From Microbacteriaceae bacterium (GTDB lineage: Bacteria; Actinomycetota; Actinomycetes; Actinomycetales; Microbacteriaceae): a stretch of 64,000 nucleotides of DNA. The stretch lies in contig JAIYCT010000007.1 of the NCBI GenBank assembly GCA_027487865.1, positions 186,001 to 250,000 on the forward strand. Reading direction: 5' to 3'. The notes beneath the pieces are model-generated. The model made no database searches. It had not been told where the DNA came from and worked only from the letters and a program-made list of their open reading frames with translations. The translations under genes were made by a program, and so were the position numbers. Position 1 is the first letter of the stretch. The number at the start of each line of letters is the position of its first letter. Below are positions 54,683 to 64,000 of the stretch, in pieces.

Positions 54683-55138
54683 CTAAACCAACTCCAAAGC
54701 ATTTTTGTAGTCGGAGAGCTTTCTTGGCTCGCCCGGGCTGGTCTCAAATTTGGCTACGACCTCCCCTGACTTGTCTAGCACAAAGGTTGCTCGGGTCGAG
54801 ATGCCACGTTCCGCAATGAACACACCGTACTTTTCAGCTACTTCACCGTGTGGCCAAAAGTCAGAAAGCACGCTGAACTTATAGCCCTCCGACTCGGCGA
54901 ATTTGGCCTGCACAAACTTGGAGTCCACGCTGATCGCCAGAAGCTCAATGCCATCGGATTCCAAGATATTCAAGTTGTCACGAAGTTCGCAAAGCTCACC
55001 GGTGCAAATTCCGCTGAAGGAAAGCGGGTAGAACACCAAGACCACTGGCTTCACCCCGCGGAAATCGGAGAGGGTGACCTCTTCTCCGTGCTGGTTTGTA
55101 AGTGTGAAATCTGGTGCTAGGTCGCCAACAGTAATCAT
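54683..55138 (-). CDS. Peroxiredoxin (AhpE/BCP-like)
   Basis: This thiol peroxidase reduces hydroperoxides. The 151-residue protein opens [23 protein letters not shown] and has the peroxidatic motif [19 protein letters not shown]. The first cysteine is the peroxidatic one, and a second follows five residues later. The C-terminal half has [13 protein letters not shown] and [13 protein letters not shown]. Its placement back to back with aceE fits the actinobacterial AhpE group. The gene lies downstream of no obvious partner on its strand and is followed by tRNA-Val. Confidence 0.93.
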   Translation of the reverse strand: MITVGDLAPDFTLTNQHGEEVTLSDFRGVKPVVLVFYPLSFSGICTGELCELRDNLNILESDGIELLAISVDSKFVQAKFAESEGYKFSVLSDFWPHGEVAEKYGVFIAERGISTRATFVLDKSGEVVAKFETSPGEPRKLSDYKNALELV

Positions 55139-55255
55139 GTCTGCCTTTCGATGCTCAATAAAACCTACAACGCCAGCGAAATCATTCCAAGGCGAATAGA
55201 CTTATCGAGCCCTAAAAGGGCAAATTCGGTACAGCAGCCACGAAAAGAGGCTTTG

Positions 55256-57985
55256 ATGTCGTTTAACGACCAAGATGCATTCGCTCCAGCAGGTTCAGAC
55301 CTCGATCCTCAGGAAACTGCTGAGTGGCTTGAGTCACTCGACGCAGTAGCTCAGCGTCACGGCAGAGGCCGCGCCAGAGAGATCATGCAGTCACTGCTTC
55401 GTCGCAGCCACGAACTTCAACTCAATGTGCCTTTGGTTCCAACCACCGACTACATCAACACCATCAGCCCCGAGGATGAGCCTGAATTCCCAGGCGACGA
55501 GGCTATCGAGCGCACCTACCGTGCTTGGATGCGCTGGAACGCCGCCGTCATGGTGCACCGCGCTCAGCGACCCGGCATCTCCGTGGGTGGCCACATTTCA
55601 TCTTTCGCCTCTAGCGCATCGCTCTACGAGGTTGGCTTCAACCACTTCTTCAAAGGTCACGACCACCCACAAGGGCCAGACTCGATCTTCGTCCAGGGCC
55701 ACGCCTCCCCTGGTCCATACGCAAGAGCATTCCTTGAGGGAAGAATCTCCGCTGACGAAATGGACAATTTCCGCCAGGAGAAGTCGCGTCCAAAGCCAGG
55801 CCGCGGTCTTCCTAGCTACCCGCACCCACGTTTGATGCCTGACTTCTGGCAGTTCCCGACGGTTTCGATGGGTCTTGGACCTATCAATGCGATCTACCAG
55901 GCACAGTTCAACCGATTCTTGGAGGGTCGTGGCTTCAAGGACACTTCCGGGCAGCACGTTTGGGCATTCCTTGGAGATGGTGAGCTTGATGAGGTTGAGA
56001 GCCGCGGAGCCCTGCAGCTAGCGGCCAATGAGCAGCTAGACAACCTAACCTTCGTTGTCAACGCAAACCTTCAGCGCCTTGACGGTCCAGTTCGAGGTAA
56101 CGGCAAGATTATCCAGGAGCTTGAATCCTTTTTCCGCGGTGCCGGTTGGAACGTAATCAAGGTCATTTGGGGTCGCGAGTGGGACAGCCTTTTGGCCAAC
56201 GACCACGAGGGCGCATTGGTCGACCTAATGAACCGCACACCAGATGGTGACTATCAGACCTACAAGACCGAGTCCGGCAAGTTTGTTCGCGAGAACTTCT
56301 TTGCCCGTGACCCGAAAGCTCTTCAGCTAGTTGAACACCTCTCTGACGACCAGGTTTGGGACCTCAAGCGCGGTGGTCACGACTACAACAAGATCTATGC
56401 CGCCTACAAGGCTGCCATGAGCCACAAGGGCCAGCCAACCGTAATCATCGCGAAGACAATCAAGGGCTATGGCCTTGGCAAGAGTTTTGAGGGTAGAAAC
56501 GCTACCCACCAGATGAAGAAGATGACCCTGGATAACCTCAAGGCCTTCCGCGATGCAATGCGCGTGCCAATTACAGATGCCCAGCTTGAGGCAGACCCTT
56601 ATCAGCCTCCTTATTACAACCCAGGTAGCGACAGCCCTGAAATCCAGTACATGCACGAACGTCGCCGCGAACTCGGTGGATACCTACCTGAGCGCAGGAC
56701 CAAGTACGTTGATTTTGCAATGCCAGAAGAGAAGGCATACGCGGTTCCACGTGCTGGATCAGGTAACCAAGAAGTCGCGACCACCATGGCATTTGTTCGA
56801 ATGCTCAAGGACCTACTGAAATCAGATGGCACCGGTGAGCGCATTCAGATGATCATCCCTGACGAGGCTCGCACCTTTGGTATGGATGCATTCTTCCCAA
56901 CCGCAAAGATCTACAACCCGAATGGCCAAAAGTACATGTCGGTTGATAGAGACCTACTACTTAGCTACAAGGAAGCAACCAACGGCCAGATCCTGCACAC
57001 CGGTATCAACGAGGCTGGCTCTATGGCAGCTTTCACAGCATCGGGCACCAGCTATGCAACCCACGGACAACCAATCATCCCGATTTATGTCTTCTACTCG
57101 ATGTTCGGGTTCCAGCGAACCGCAGACCAGATCTGGCTGGCCGGAGACCAAATGGCTCGTGGCTTCATGATCGGCGCTACCGCCGGAAGAACCACTTTGA
57201 CCGGTGAGGGCCTGCAGCACGCCGATGGCCACTCGCTGGTTATTGCGAGCACTAACGCAGCGGTAGTTGCCTACGACCCAGCCTATGGATATGAGATTGC
57301 GCATATCACCAAGGCTGGTCTTGAGCGCATGTATGGCGGAAAGCACCAAGATCCAAACGTCATGTACTACCTCACCGTCTACAACGAGCCCATGCTTCAG
57401 CCTGCTGAGCCTGAGGATGTCGATGTCGATGGAATCCTCAGGGGTATGCACCTGATTTCCAAGAACTCTGCAGACGGGCACAAGGCTCAAATCCTTGCCT
57501 CCGGTGTTTCGGTTCCATGGGCACTGGAAGCACAGCAACTGCTTTTGGAGTGGGGCGTTTCCGCCGATGTTTGGTCGGTTACCAGCTGGGGCGAGCTTCG
57601 CCGCGATGGCTTGGCTGCCGATGAGCGCAAGTTCCTCTACCCGAACGAGGAGGCTCGAGTTTCCTACGTTGAGCAGAAGCTGGCCGATGCCAAGGGTCCA
57701 AAGCTAGGTGTCTCAGACTTCATGCACGCGGTTCCAGACATGATCAGGCCGTGGGTCCCAGGTTCCTTTGCAACTTTGGGTGCGGATGGTTTTGGCTTCT
57801 CTGACACCAGACCTGCTGCTAGAAGGCACTTCAAGATTGATGGTCCATCGATCGCGGTGCGAATTCTTGAGCAGCTTGTCGAAAAGGACAAGATTGACCG
57901 TGCTGTTCCGCAGCAGGCGATCGATAAGTACCGTCTTCACGATGTAAACGCTGGCACCAGTGGATCGGCCGGTGGAGACGCCTAA
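55256..57985 (+). CDS. aceE: Pyruvate dehydrogenase E1, homodimeric
   Basis: AceE decarboxylates pyruvate and acetylates the E2 lipoyl group. The 909-residue protein has the N-terminal [38 protein letters not shown], the thiamine-diphosphate motif [14 protein letters not shown]...[11 protein letters not shown], and ATGMDAFFP-like [14 protein letters not shown]. The ATG is preceded by AAAGAGG. A 35-residue upstream extension exists but has no family similarity. E2 and E3 are encoded at 34869-37616. It is directly followed by the fasR-like gene, linking acetyl-CoA supply to fatty-acid synthesis. Confidence 0.98.
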   Translation: MSFNDQDAFAPAGSDLDPQETAEWLESLDAVAQRHGRGRAREIMQSLLRRSHELQLNVPLVPTTDYINTISPEDEPEFPGDEAIERTYRAWMRWNAAVMVHRAQRPGISVGGHISSFASSASLYEVGFNHFFKGHDHPQGPDSIFVQGHASPGPYARAFLEGRISADEMDNFRQEKSRPKPGRGLPSYPHPRLMPDFWQFPTVSMGLGPINAIYQAQFNRFLEGRGFKDTSGQHVWAFLGDGELDEVESRGALQLAANEQLDNLTFVVNANLQRLDGPVRGNGKIIQELESFFRGAGWNVIKVIWGREWDSLLANDHEGALVDLMNRTPDGDYQTYKTESGKFVRENFFARDPKALQLVEHLSDDQVWDLKRGGHDYNKIYAAYKAAMSHKGQPTVIIAKTIKGYGLGKSFEGRNATHQMKKMTLDNLKAFRDAMRVPITDAQLEADPYQPPYYNPGSDSPEIQYMHERRRELGGYLPERRTKYVDFAMPEEKAYAVPRAGSGNQEVATTMAFVRMLKDLLKSDGTGERIQMIIPDEARTFGMDAFFPTAKIYNPNGQKYMSVDRDLLLSYKEATNGQILHTGINEAGSMAAFTASGTSYATHGQPIIPIYVFYSMFGFQRTADQIWLAGDQMARGFMIGATAGRTTLTGEGLQHADGHSLVIASTNAAVVAYDPAYGYEIAHITKAGLERMYGGKHQDPNVMYYLTVYNEPMLQPAEPEDVDVDGILRGMHLISKNSADGHKAQILASGVSVPWALEAQQLLLEWGVSADVWSVTSWGELRRDGLAADERKFLYPNEEARVSYVEQKLADAKGPKLGVSDFMHAVPDMIRPWVPGSFATLGADGFGFSDTRPAARRHFKIDGPSIAVRILEQLVEKDKIDRAVPQQAIDKYRLHDVNAGTSGSAGGDA

Positions 57986-59132
57986 GCATCTCGCCTGGCT
58001 GCAATCAATAGCTGGCGAGCTCGCAACGGCGACGCTGAGTCGCCTGGATGAGACTTTGCCCTGGTATCGATCAATGCCGCCGGCAAGACGTGCTGCCATC
58101 GGTTCTGTTGCTCAAAACGGCATAACAAGTTTCATTCAGTGGTATCAAGATCCTTCCAGCCAACCCTGGGTAGCGGCCGATGTATTTGGAAGCGCACCTA
58201 GGGAACTACTTCGTTCAATCTCACTTCAGGAAACCCTGCAGTTGATTCAAGTTGTCGTGGAGATGGTTGAGGACCGGGTAGTAGCGGAACACCCGGATCT
58301 CACCGAGTCAGTTCTTCGCTACTCGAGGGACATCGCATTTAGCGCAGCGGATGTCTATGCAAAAGCTGCCGAAGCACGTGGGCTATGGGATGCCAGACTC
58401 GAAGCGCTAGTAGTTGACAGCATCATCTCCGGCGAAACCTCGCAGGAGATTAGCTCTCGAGTGGCAGCGCTTGGCTGGAGAAGCGATGGCCAGGTCGCCG
58501 TGCTACTTGGAATTGCAAATCCAACTCCGGATCCTGATGCAATGCGAAAGATTTCCAGAAAAGCAGGAAGCGATTTACTTCTAGGCATCCAGGGCAGACG
58601 ACAGGTCGTCGTCATAGGCCTAATGACAGTCTCGGAAAAGCCAGATCAAGCAATCCAGCAGATTGCTACTCAGCTAGAGGGTTACTTTGGTCAGGGTCCG
58701 CTAATTCTCGGCACCACTGTCGCAACCGTTTCTGATGCCCCTAAAAGCGCGCGTAGCGCGCTAGCAGCTCACTCTGTGGCAGTTAGCATTGGCGCCGTGA
58801 AGCGGCCTTTGGCGGCAGATGAACTCTTGCCAGAAAGAGCGTTGGCCGGAGATTCTCTGGCAAGGCAAACTCTGATTGAAACTTATTACCTCCCGCTTGC
58901 AAAGAGTTCCCCAGAACTTCTCGGGACGCTGAGGGCATACCTGGAATGCGGCCGATCTTTGGAAACCACAGCGAAGTCGTTGTTTGTCCATGCCAACACT
59001 GTTCGCTATCGCCTAAAGCGCGTTTACGAGGAGATTTCCGCTGACCCAACCGTTGCACGAACCGCGTTTGTGTTGCAGGTCGCTTTAATACTCGGCGCTA
59101 TTAATGACAATGAATTTGGATTGAAAAGGTAG
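57960..59132 (+). CDS. fasR: PucR/CdaR-type transcription regulator, FasR-like
   Basis: The 390-residue product has a long N-terminal effector-type region (residues about 20-300) and a C-terminal PucR helix-turn-helix, [23 protein letters not shown]. In Streptomyces, FasR (SCO2386) lies at the same position ahead of fabD-fabH-acpP-fabF and activates that operon. The position and architecture here are the same, so that role is inferred. The GTG start lies inside the end of aceE; a GTG four codons later is an alternative. The gene ends nine bases before fabD, so it probably controls its own operon. Confidence 0.88.
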   Translation: MDRPVETPKHLAWLQSIAGELATATLSRLDETLPWYRSMPPARRAAIGSVAQNGITSFIQWYQDPSSQPWVAADVFGSAPRELLRSISLQETLQLIQVVVEMVEDRVVAEHPDLTESVLRYSRDIAFSAADVYAKAAEARGLWDARLEALVVDSIISGETSQEISSRVAALGWRSDGQVAVLLGIANPTPDPDAMRKISRKAGSDLLLGIQGRRQVVVIGLMTVSEKPDQAIQQIATQLEGYFGQGPLILGTTVATVSDAPKSARSALAAHSVAVSIGAVKRPLAADELLPERALAGDSLARQTLIETYYLPLAKSSPELLGTLRAYLECGRSLETTAKSLFVHANTVRYRLKRVYEEISADPTVARTAFVLQVALILGAINDNEFGLKR

Positions 59133-59141
59133 TTTGGACAG

Positions 59142-60035
59142 ATGCGTGTTTTGATGTGCCCGGGGCAAGGCTCCCAATCCGAAGGTTTCCTAACCGAGTG
59201 GTTCGCTAGTGTCCCAGGTTTCCAACAGAAGATCATTGAGCTAGGAGTTGCCGCAGGCAACGACCTAGTGCGATTGGGCACGGTCGCTTCTGAAGACGAA
59301 ATCAAGGCGACTGAGAACGCTCAGCCACTGATTGTTGCCGCATCCATCGCGGCAGCTCGAACCGCAATCAATCTCGCTGACTTTGACGGTGTTGTCGGAC
59401 ACTCGGTTGGTGAATTCGCAGCCGCCGCAATTGCCGGAGTTCTCTCAGACGAAGATGCCATGAAGCTAGTAGCGGTGAGAGCTAATGCAATGGCTGAGGC
59501 TGCAAAGCTTGAAGTCACCTCGATGGCTGCGATCCTCGGAGGCGAGCAAGAGCAGGTGCTGGCCTTACTTGCTGAGCTTGGACTTTCTGCGGCCAATTAC
59601 AACGGAGCCGGTCAGATTGTGGCCGCTGGAAACAAGGCCGCCATCGAACAGCTGGTTGCTACTCCCCCTGAGAAAGCTCGCGTTATCGAGCTCAAAGTTG
59701 CCGGTGCTTTCCACACTCATTTCATGCAGCCAGCGCTAGCAAGGCTCAGCGAAGCTGCTGAAACCGTTTCTGCAAGCAATCCCCAGATGAAGCTTTGGAG
59801 CAACGTTGACGGCGGCATGGTCACATCCGGCGAGCAGTTCCTAGCGACTTTGGTATCGCAGGTCTCCAACCCAGTTCGCTGGGATCTTTGCATGGCAAGC
59901 ATTGACCAACTCTCTGCCTCGGTTATTGAACTCCCACCGGCTGGGGCGCTAGCTGGCCTTTCCAAGCGCGGTATGCCAAATTCAACGGCTGTAGCTCTAA
60001 AGAATCCAGCCGACCTCGAGAAAATCGGAGCGTAA
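59142..60035 (+). CDS. fabD: Malonyl-CoA:ACP transacylase
   Basis: FabD loads malonate onto acyl carrier protein. The 297-residue protein opens MCPGQGSQSEGFL and has the active serine in VVGHSVGEFAAAAIAG. The catalytic histidine is in GAFHTHFMQPA, and the arginine is in VAVRANAMAEA. It is the first enzyme gene of the fab cluster. Its stop overlaps the fabH start by one base (TAATG). Confidence 0.97.
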   Translation: MRVLMCPGQGSQSEGFLTEWFASVPGFQQKIIELGVAAGNDLVRLGTVASEDEIKATENAQPLIVAASIAAARTAINLADFDGVVGHSVGEFAAAAIAGVLSDEDAMKLVAVRANAMAEAAKLEVTSMAAILGGEQEQVLALLAELGLSAANYNGAGQIVAAGNKAAIEQLVATPPEKARVIELKVAGAFHTHFMQPALARLSEAAETVSASNPQMKLWSNVDGGMVTSGEQFLATLVSQVSNPVRWDLCMASIDQLSASVIELPPAGALAGLSKRGMPNSTAVALKNPADLEKIGA

Positions 60036-61033
60036 TGAAGACTCTCAATCAAACCAAGACCGTTGAATTCACCCGCATTTATGCGCTGGGGGCCTCAAGG
60101 GGCCACCAGACCGTGACAAACGACGACGTTGCCGGCCCAATCGATTCTTCTGACGAGTGGATTAGGCAGCGCACCGGAATCGTAACCAGAGTTCGTGCTG
60201 ATAAAGAGCAGTCACTTCTAGACATGGCTGTCGAGGCTTCGAACGAGGCAATCAAGAAATCTGGAATCTCTCCTTCAGAAATTGGGACCGTGATTTTGGC
60301 TACCATCACATTCCCGTACCAAACGCCCTCAGGAGCTTCGCTTTTGGCAGAGAAGGTTGGCGCGCACGGCGCAGCTGCCTACGACATCTCGGCTGCTTGC
60401 GCAGGCTACTGCTACGGCATCGCCCAAGCAGACGCGTTGGTTAGGGCAGGAACCAGCAAATACGTTCTTGTGGTCGGCGGCGAGAAGCTCTCCGACTTTG
60501 TGGACCCTGCCGATCGCTCAATTAGCTTCTTGCTCGGCGATGGCGCTGGAGCTGCGATTGTTGGCCCAAGCGACCACCCTGGCATCTCAAGATCAGTCTG
60601 GGGTTCCGATGGTGCTAACTGGGACAAGGTCGGTATGACAAGTTCAATTCTTGATTTCAGAGACGGCAAAGCCGAATGGCCAACACTGGTTCAGGAAGGT
60701 CAGTCGGTCTTCCGCTGGGCAGTTTGGGAAATGGCAAAGGTCGCTAAACAAGCACTCGCTGAATCGGGCCTAGAGGCTAGTGATCTGAGTGCGCTGGTTA
60801 CCCACCAGGCAAACATGCGCATCATCGATGAACTCGCAAAGCAGCTCGAACTGCCAGACAGCGTTGTTGTCGCAAAAGACATCGTGGACACCGGAAACAC
60901 TTCTGCTGCCTCGATTCCATTGGCAATGCACCGGCTTTTGGCTGAGGGCAAGGTAAAAAGTGGTGGCTACGCGCTTGAGATTGGCTTCGGCGCGGGGCTC
61001 GCCTTCGCGGCTCAAGTGGTAGAACTGCCGTAA
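60035..61033 (+). CDS. fabH: 3-oxoacyl-ACP synthase III
   Basis: FabH condenses acetyl- or branched acyl-CoA primers with malonyl-ACP to start fatty-acid chains. The 332-residue protein has the catalytic cysteine in DISAACAGYCYGIAQA, the histidine in VTHQANMRIIDELAKQL and the asparagine in DTGNTSAASIPLAM. GSDDEWIRQRTGI-type motif appears as SSDEWIRQRTGIVTRVRA. The second cysteine in the active-site loop (CAGYC) is a little unusual but outside the catalytic triad. It is coupled to fabD and followed by acpP after 32 bases. Confidence 0.97.
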   Translation: MKTLNQTKTVEFTRIYALGASRGHQTVTNDDVAGPIDSSDEWIRQRTGIVTRVRADKEQSLLDMAVEASNEAIKKSGISPSEIGTVILATITFPYQTPSGASLLAEKVGAHGAAAYDISAACAGYCYGIAQADALVRAGTSKYVLVVGGEKLSDFVDPADRSISFLLGDGAGAAIVGPSDHPGISRSVWGSDGANWDKVGMTSSILDFRDGKAEWPTLVQEGQSVFRWAVWEMAKVAKQALAESGLEASDLSALVTHQANMRIIDELAKQLELPDSVVVAKDIVDTGNTSAASIPLAMHRLLAEGKVKSGGYALEIGFGAGLAFAAQVVELP

Positions 61034-61065
61034 AATAAAGCGACTCAATCACTTCAAGGAGAAAC

Positions 61066-61314
61066 ATGGCTCTTTCGCAGGCAGATGTCCTAGCAGGACT
61101 TGCAGAACTAGTAAACGACGAGACCGGTATTGCAACCGATGCAGTCCAGATGGACAAGTCTTTCACTGACGACCTAGACATCGACTCAATCTCGATGATG
61201 ACCATCGTGGTAAACGCTGAGGACAAGTTCAGCGTCAAGATTCCAGACGAGGAAGTAAAGAACCTCATCACCGTAGCTGACGCGGTTAACTTCATCACCG
61301 CAGCACAGGCCTAG
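61066..61314 (+). CDS. acpP: Acyl carrier protein
   Basis: AcpP carries growing acyl chains on a phosphopantetheine arm. The 82-residue acidic protein has DDLDIDSISMMTIV, where the serine is the attachment site. The residue after it is Ile instead of the common Leu. ISMMTIVVNAEDKFSVKIPDEEVKNL forms helices II-III and the loop. AAGGAG precedes the ATG. FabD, FabH and FabF all use it, and it could also supply octanoate for LipB. Confidence 0.97.
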   Translation: MALSQADVLAGLAELVNDETGIATDAVQMDKSFTDDLDIDSISMMTIVVNAEDKFSVKIPDEEVKNLITVADAVNFITAAQA

Positions 61315-61321
61315 TAGCAGC

Positions 61322-62554
61322 ATGCGTCGCGTCGTCGTCACCGGAATTGGTGCTACCACACCATTGGGTGGCGACGCCGCTTCGAGCTGGGCAAACCTGC
61401 TCAGCGGTCAGTCCGGCATCTCCACTTTGGAACATGAGTGGGTAGCAAGACACGAACTTCCAGTCACCTTCGCAGGGCAGGCCAGGGTTGCCGCCAGCGA
61501 GATTCTCCCTCCTCACGAGGCAAAGCGCCTCGACCCCTCTAGCCAGTTCGCGCTCATTGCAGCGCGTCAGGCTTGGGAGGATGCAGGTTCTCCAGAGGTT
61601 GAGCCTGAGCGACTAGCTGTTGAATTTGCCACCGGAATCGGTGGCGTGTGGACACTGTTGGATGCCTACGACACGCTTCGTGAGCGCGGTCCAAGAAGAG
61701 TTCTTCCAATGACCGTGCCGATGCTGATGGCAAATGGACCGGCTGCTGCAATCGGTATGGACCTAGGTGCTAGAGCTGGTGTCCGCACCGCTGTTTCAGC
61801 CTGTGCATCGGGCAATGAATCAATTGCCAACGCATTCCACAGAATTCAGACCGGTGAAGCAGATGTGGTGGTAGCCGGTGGAGCGGAAGCTGCGATTCAC
61901 CCACTTCCAATTGCTTCTTTTGCCGCGATGCACGCTCTGTCTAAGCGAAATGATGACCCAACCAAGGCTTCAAGGCCTTATGACACAGAGCGTGATGGTT
62001 TTGTCATGGGCGAAGGTGCCGGAGCTCTTGTGCTTGAACCACTGGAATCCGCTTTGGCGCGTGGCGCAAAGATCTACTGCGAGATCGTAGGCGGCTCAGT
62101 TACCTCTGACGCCTATCACATCACAGCACCAGACCCTGAAGGATCAGGAGCTGCCCGTGCTGTGCTAGCGGCGCTGGCCCAGGCTGGAGCAGACATCAAG
62201 GATGTTGAGCACGTTAATGCCCACGCTACTTCCACTCCGGTTGGCGATATCGCTGAATACACCGCAATCAAGCGAGTCTTTGGTGATCACACCCAAAACC
62301 TAATTGTTGCCGCAACTAAGTCAGCTACCGGTCACCTGCTCGGTGGTGCTGGAGCCATCGAAGCTGTATTCACAATCTTGGCCCTGAGTCAGCAGATGGC
62401 TCCCCCAACGATCAACCTGGACAACCAAGACCCTGCGATTGATCTGAATGTTCCTCGAACGCCAACCAAGCTGGGCCGCCGTGATGCAATTGCAATCAGC
62501 AACAGTTTTGGATTCGGCGGCCACAACGCAGTATTGGCGTTTAGGAACGTCTAG
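61322..62554 (+). CDS. fabF: 3-oxoacyl-ACP synthase II
   Basis: FabF extends acyl-ACP with malonyl-ACP. The 410-residue protein opens RRVVVTGIGATTPLGGDAASSW. It has the catalytic cysteine in TAVSACASGNESIANAF and the two histidines in VNAHATSTPVGD and KSATGHLLGGAGAIEAVF. SNSFGFGGHNAVLAF closes it. It lies seven bases after acpP and ends the fasR-fab cluster. Its 3' end overlaps the DUF3145 gene by four bases. Confidence 0.97.
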   Translation: MRRVVVTGIGATTPLGGDAASSWANLLSGQSGISTLEHEWVARHELPVTFAGQARVAASEILPPHEAKRLDPSSQFALIAARQAWEDAGSPEVEPERLAVEFATGIGGVWTLLDAYDTLRERGPRRVLPMTVPMLMANGPAAAIGMDLGARAGVRTAVSACASGNESIANAFHRIQTGEADVVVAGGAEAAIHPLPIASFAAMHALSKRNDDPTKASRPYDTERDGFVMGEGAGALVLEPLESALARGAKIYCEIVGGSVTSDAYHITAPDPEGSGAARAVLAALAQAGADIKDVEHVNAHATSTPVGDIAEYTAIKRVFGDHTQNLIVAATKSATGHLLGGAGAIEAVFTILALSQQMAPPTINLDNQDPAIDLNVPRTPTKLGRRDAIAISNSFGFGGHNAVLAFRNV

Positions 62555-63015
62555 ACGGCTCTAGGAAGCGCTATCGCGTATTCCGCGACCTTTCTATAGG
62601 GCTCTACCAAATCAAGCCATGGAACGCCTGTAAGGCGTCTAAACCCTCGCGAGAAATCAGATAAGTTTCCACGAGTCTCTAAAAGCAAATGCTCTAACTG
62701 GCCAACTCGAAGAACTACCTCACCAGCCTGATCAAACTCGTTTCTGCACACCCCGAGCGATGGGTGGTGAAGATAGCGCTCTGAGTAGTCAGCGAAGCTA
62801 TTCAGCTCAAAGGTGGCCTTGGTCTTCGCCAGCGATGAGACAAGTTGTGGGATTAGATCGTCCGTGAGTTCTGCCTGGATTCGAAGCTGCACGGTGTTCA
62901 CTTCAAGCGGTTGACCGTAGAAGGATCCGGATACGCCAAACTCGGCCAAAATGCTATTGATTTGGCCCATCGCTTCGACGGGTGTGCTAAACACCCATAA
63001 ATCGACGTTTGGCAA
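62551..63015 (-). CDS. DUF3145 family protein
   Basis: The 154-residue product matches DUF3145, an actinobacterial family usually located next to fabF. Recognisable parts are FGVSGSFYGQPLE, LRIQAEL, YLHHPSLGVCRNEFD and DPW-like GVPWLDLVEPYR. Its function is unknown. It starts with a TTG; GGAGG lies only three bases upstream, a tight spacing, and no better in-frame start exists without cutting the first conserved strand. It converges on fabF. Confidence 0.88.
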   Translation of the reverse strand: MPNVDLWVFSTPVEAMGQINSILAEFGVSGSFYGQPLEVNTVQLRIQAELTDDLIPQLVSSLAKTKATFELNSFADYSERYLHHPSLGVCRNEFDQAGEVVLRVGQLEHLLLETRGNLSDFSRGFRRLTGVPWLDLVEPYRKVAEYAIALPRAV

Positions 63016-63129
63016 CTTCCTCCGATCCAGATCCGTCTTCCCCTACGTTCTGAACCGGTTTAGGAACGATAAACCCAAACCCTGAGATTTGTCAAACAAT
63101 CTCAGCTATCTCTCCTAGGATTTCTAGCG

Positions 63130-63723
63130 ATGAGCAAACTATATTTCCGCTTCGGGGCAATGAACTCGGGCAAGAGCACTTCGCTACTCCAAGCAGCATT
63201 CAACTACGAGGAGCGCTCCCAGCATGTCTTGCTCACCAAGCCAGCGATTGACTCCAAAGGTGACCGCAGCATCGTTTCGCGCCTGGGGGTTACCCGCCAG
63301 GTTGATTTTCTAGTAGAGCCAAAGCAAAACCTCCGCACGTTATTTGCCGAGCACGTGACAGCATTCAAGAAAGAGTCCGGCGAGTCAATTGCTTGCCTGC
63401 TGATCGATGAAGCGCAGTTTCTAACCCGCGAGCAGGTTGACCAGTGCCTTGAGATAGCGGTCCTCGATGGTGTTCCGGTTTTGGCTTATGGGATCCGCAC
63501 AGACTTCAGAACAGAAGCATTTCCAGGCTCAATGAGGCTTTTGGAAATCGCGCACTCGCTGGAGGAGCTTAAGACGATTTGTCGTTGCGGTCGCAAGGCG
63601 ATGTTCAACGCCCGATTGCTAAACGGAGAATTCACCTTCGATGGAGACCAGGTTGCCATCGATGGCGACAAGGTCTCTTACGAATCACTCTGCGCAAGTT
63701 GCTACCTAGAAAAGCGCAACTAA
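63130..63723 (+). CDS. tdk: Thymidine kinase (type II)
   Basis: Tdk salvages thymidine by phosphorylation. The 197-residue protein has the P-loop FGAMNSGKSTSLL, the DEAQFLTREQV Walker B/catalytic Glu segment, GIRTDFRTEAFPGS and a zinc site formed by CRCGRKA and CASCYLEKRN. The length is normal for the cellular type II family. It is divergent from the DUF3145 gene, with 114 bases between starts. Its stop is 14 bases from the next, convergent gene. Confidence 0.96.
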   Translation: MSKLYFRFGAMNSGKSTSLLQAAFNYEERSQHVLLTKPAIDSKGDRSIVSRLGVTRQVDFLVEPKQNLRTLFAEHVTAFKKESGESIACLLIDEAQFLTREQVDQCLEIAVLDGVPVLAYGIRTDFRTEAFPGSMRLLEIAHSLEELKTICRCGRKAMFNARLLNGEFTFDGDQVAIDGDKVSYESLCASCYLEKRN

Positions 63724-63737
63724 CTAAACCCTAAGAA

Positions 63738-64000
63738 TTACTTTCCGATTGACAGCACCATCGTTGATTGAGCCGGGACAGTAATCGAACCAATGGCCTT
63801 AGTGGTTCGAATACCGGTCGCCTTCGCGACGAGCCCCTCCGCCAAGACTTTCCAGGCACCGCTCACGGGAAGCTTCACCACTTTTGCAACCTTCGCTGCG
63901 TTGTGGATTACGAATACTCGCTTAGCGCCATTGGTCTGCTTCGAGGCATCCAGCGAGTAGGCAATCAGATCCTCAGGGGTGCTGCTGAACTTCATCCCCT
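63738..64000 (-). CDS. C-terminal fragment of a probable GH13/pullulanase-type protein (5' part beyond the edge)
   Basis: The frame is open from the right edge of the window to its stop, giving about 87 residues. The segment GMKFSSTPEDLIAYSLDAS, then RVFVIHNAAKVAKVVKLPVSGAWKVLAEG and a final SITVPAQSTMVLS, looks like the beta-sandwich end of a pullulanase or other alpha-amylase-family enzyme. In those proteins 'Ntt...' and 'VPa.s..VL' strands close the domain. The catalytic part is outside the window, so the assignment is tentative. Confidence 0.5.
   Translation of the reverse strand, partial: GMKFSSTPEDLIAYSLDASKQTNGAKRVFVIHNAAKVAKVVKLPVSGAWKVLAEGLVAKATGIRTTKAIGSITVPAQSTMVLSIGK

Noticed and set aside
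55151-55255. 35-residue upstream extension of AceE
   Set aside because: Family homology begins after the ATG at 55256, which has its own ribosome-binding site.
1-64000. Mobile elements, prophage genes, CRISPR arrays, toxin-antitoxin or restriction systems
   Set aside because: No transposase, integrase, phage structural gene, direct-repeat array or defence gene was recognised anywhere in the window.

Overview
This window is a gene-dense stretch of a compact actinobacterial chromosome. Several gene sets are typical of Actinobacteria: the DUF3159/DUF3710/dut, DUF3000/RNase D and DUF3093/DUF4193/sepH blocks, ZapE, PpgK, a GlnE-GlnA2 pair, homodimeric AceE next to an AhpE-type peroxiredoxin, and a FasR-type regulator ahead of fabD-fabH-acpP-fabF. 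Moderate GC, very short intergenic gaps, many overlapping 3' ends and frequent GTG/TTG starts suggest a small-genome member of the Microbacteriaceae, perhaps a freshwater 'Luna'-type lineage. The taxon is inference; no 16S gene is present. I see no insertion sequence, prophage, CRISPR array or integron.

Layout. 1-3941 (-): thrS, Ap4A-phosphorylase-like HIT gene, pdxS, pdxT (cut by the edge). 4020-6050 (+): a VIT-type metal transporter and mqo, ending at a bidirectional terminator shared with a secreted FN3/5'-nucleotidase (-). 8112-8365: tRNA-Val, tRNA-Cys, tRNA-Gly. 8503-11007: amt and nhaA, divergent, with a GlnR-like operator between them. 11001-15670: zapE (-), then sseA-sufE-RibD-like-DUF3000-rnd (+). 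15615-21942 (-): dut-DUF3710-DUF3159-acnA-dxs. 21965-24694: DUF3093, DUF4193, sepH and a phosphodiesterase-like gene. 24693-29104: parC and parE, convergent. 29216-33409: DUF7455 gene, a divergent GatD/MurT pair, sigA and a PAC2 gene. 33440-40001 (+): pepA, lpd, sucB-like E2, lipB, lipA, DUF4191. 40078-45776: glnA, glnE, glnA2. 45806-50051: nadE, panB, a SPOR-like gene (-), map, ppgK. 50052-50385: RNase P RNA (-). 50394-54655 (-): tRNA-Val(TAC), an unknown membrane protein, Nif3-like, zinc-ribbon coiled coil, RNase H/phosphatase. 54683-62554: peroxiredoxin (-), then aceE and the fasR-fab cluster (+). 62551-64000: DUF3145 (-), tdk (+) and the tail of a probable GH13 enzyme (-).

How the genes fit together. 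AceE, the single-lipoyl E2, Lpd, LipB and LipA make and charge the 2-oxoacid dehydrogenase complex. AcnA and Mqo serve the TCA cycle. FabD/FabH/AcpP/FabF start and extend fatty acids. GlnA, its adenylyltransferase GlnE, GlnA2 and Amt form a nitrogen-assimilation set, and both amt and glnA carry TTnAC-N6-GAAAC motifs upstream.

The most unusual locus is the MurT/GatD pair at 29403-31174. GatD lacks both catalytic residues of a glutaminase (Cys to Gly85, His to Phe143). MurT has no cysteine at all and so lacks the zinc ribbon, yet it keeps its P-loop and DxSW motif. Microbacteriaceae generally have group-B peptidoglycan, crosslinked through the D-Glu alpha-carboxyl that canonical MurT/GatD amidates. 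A re-purposed MurT that adds an amino acid there is an attractive but untested idea.
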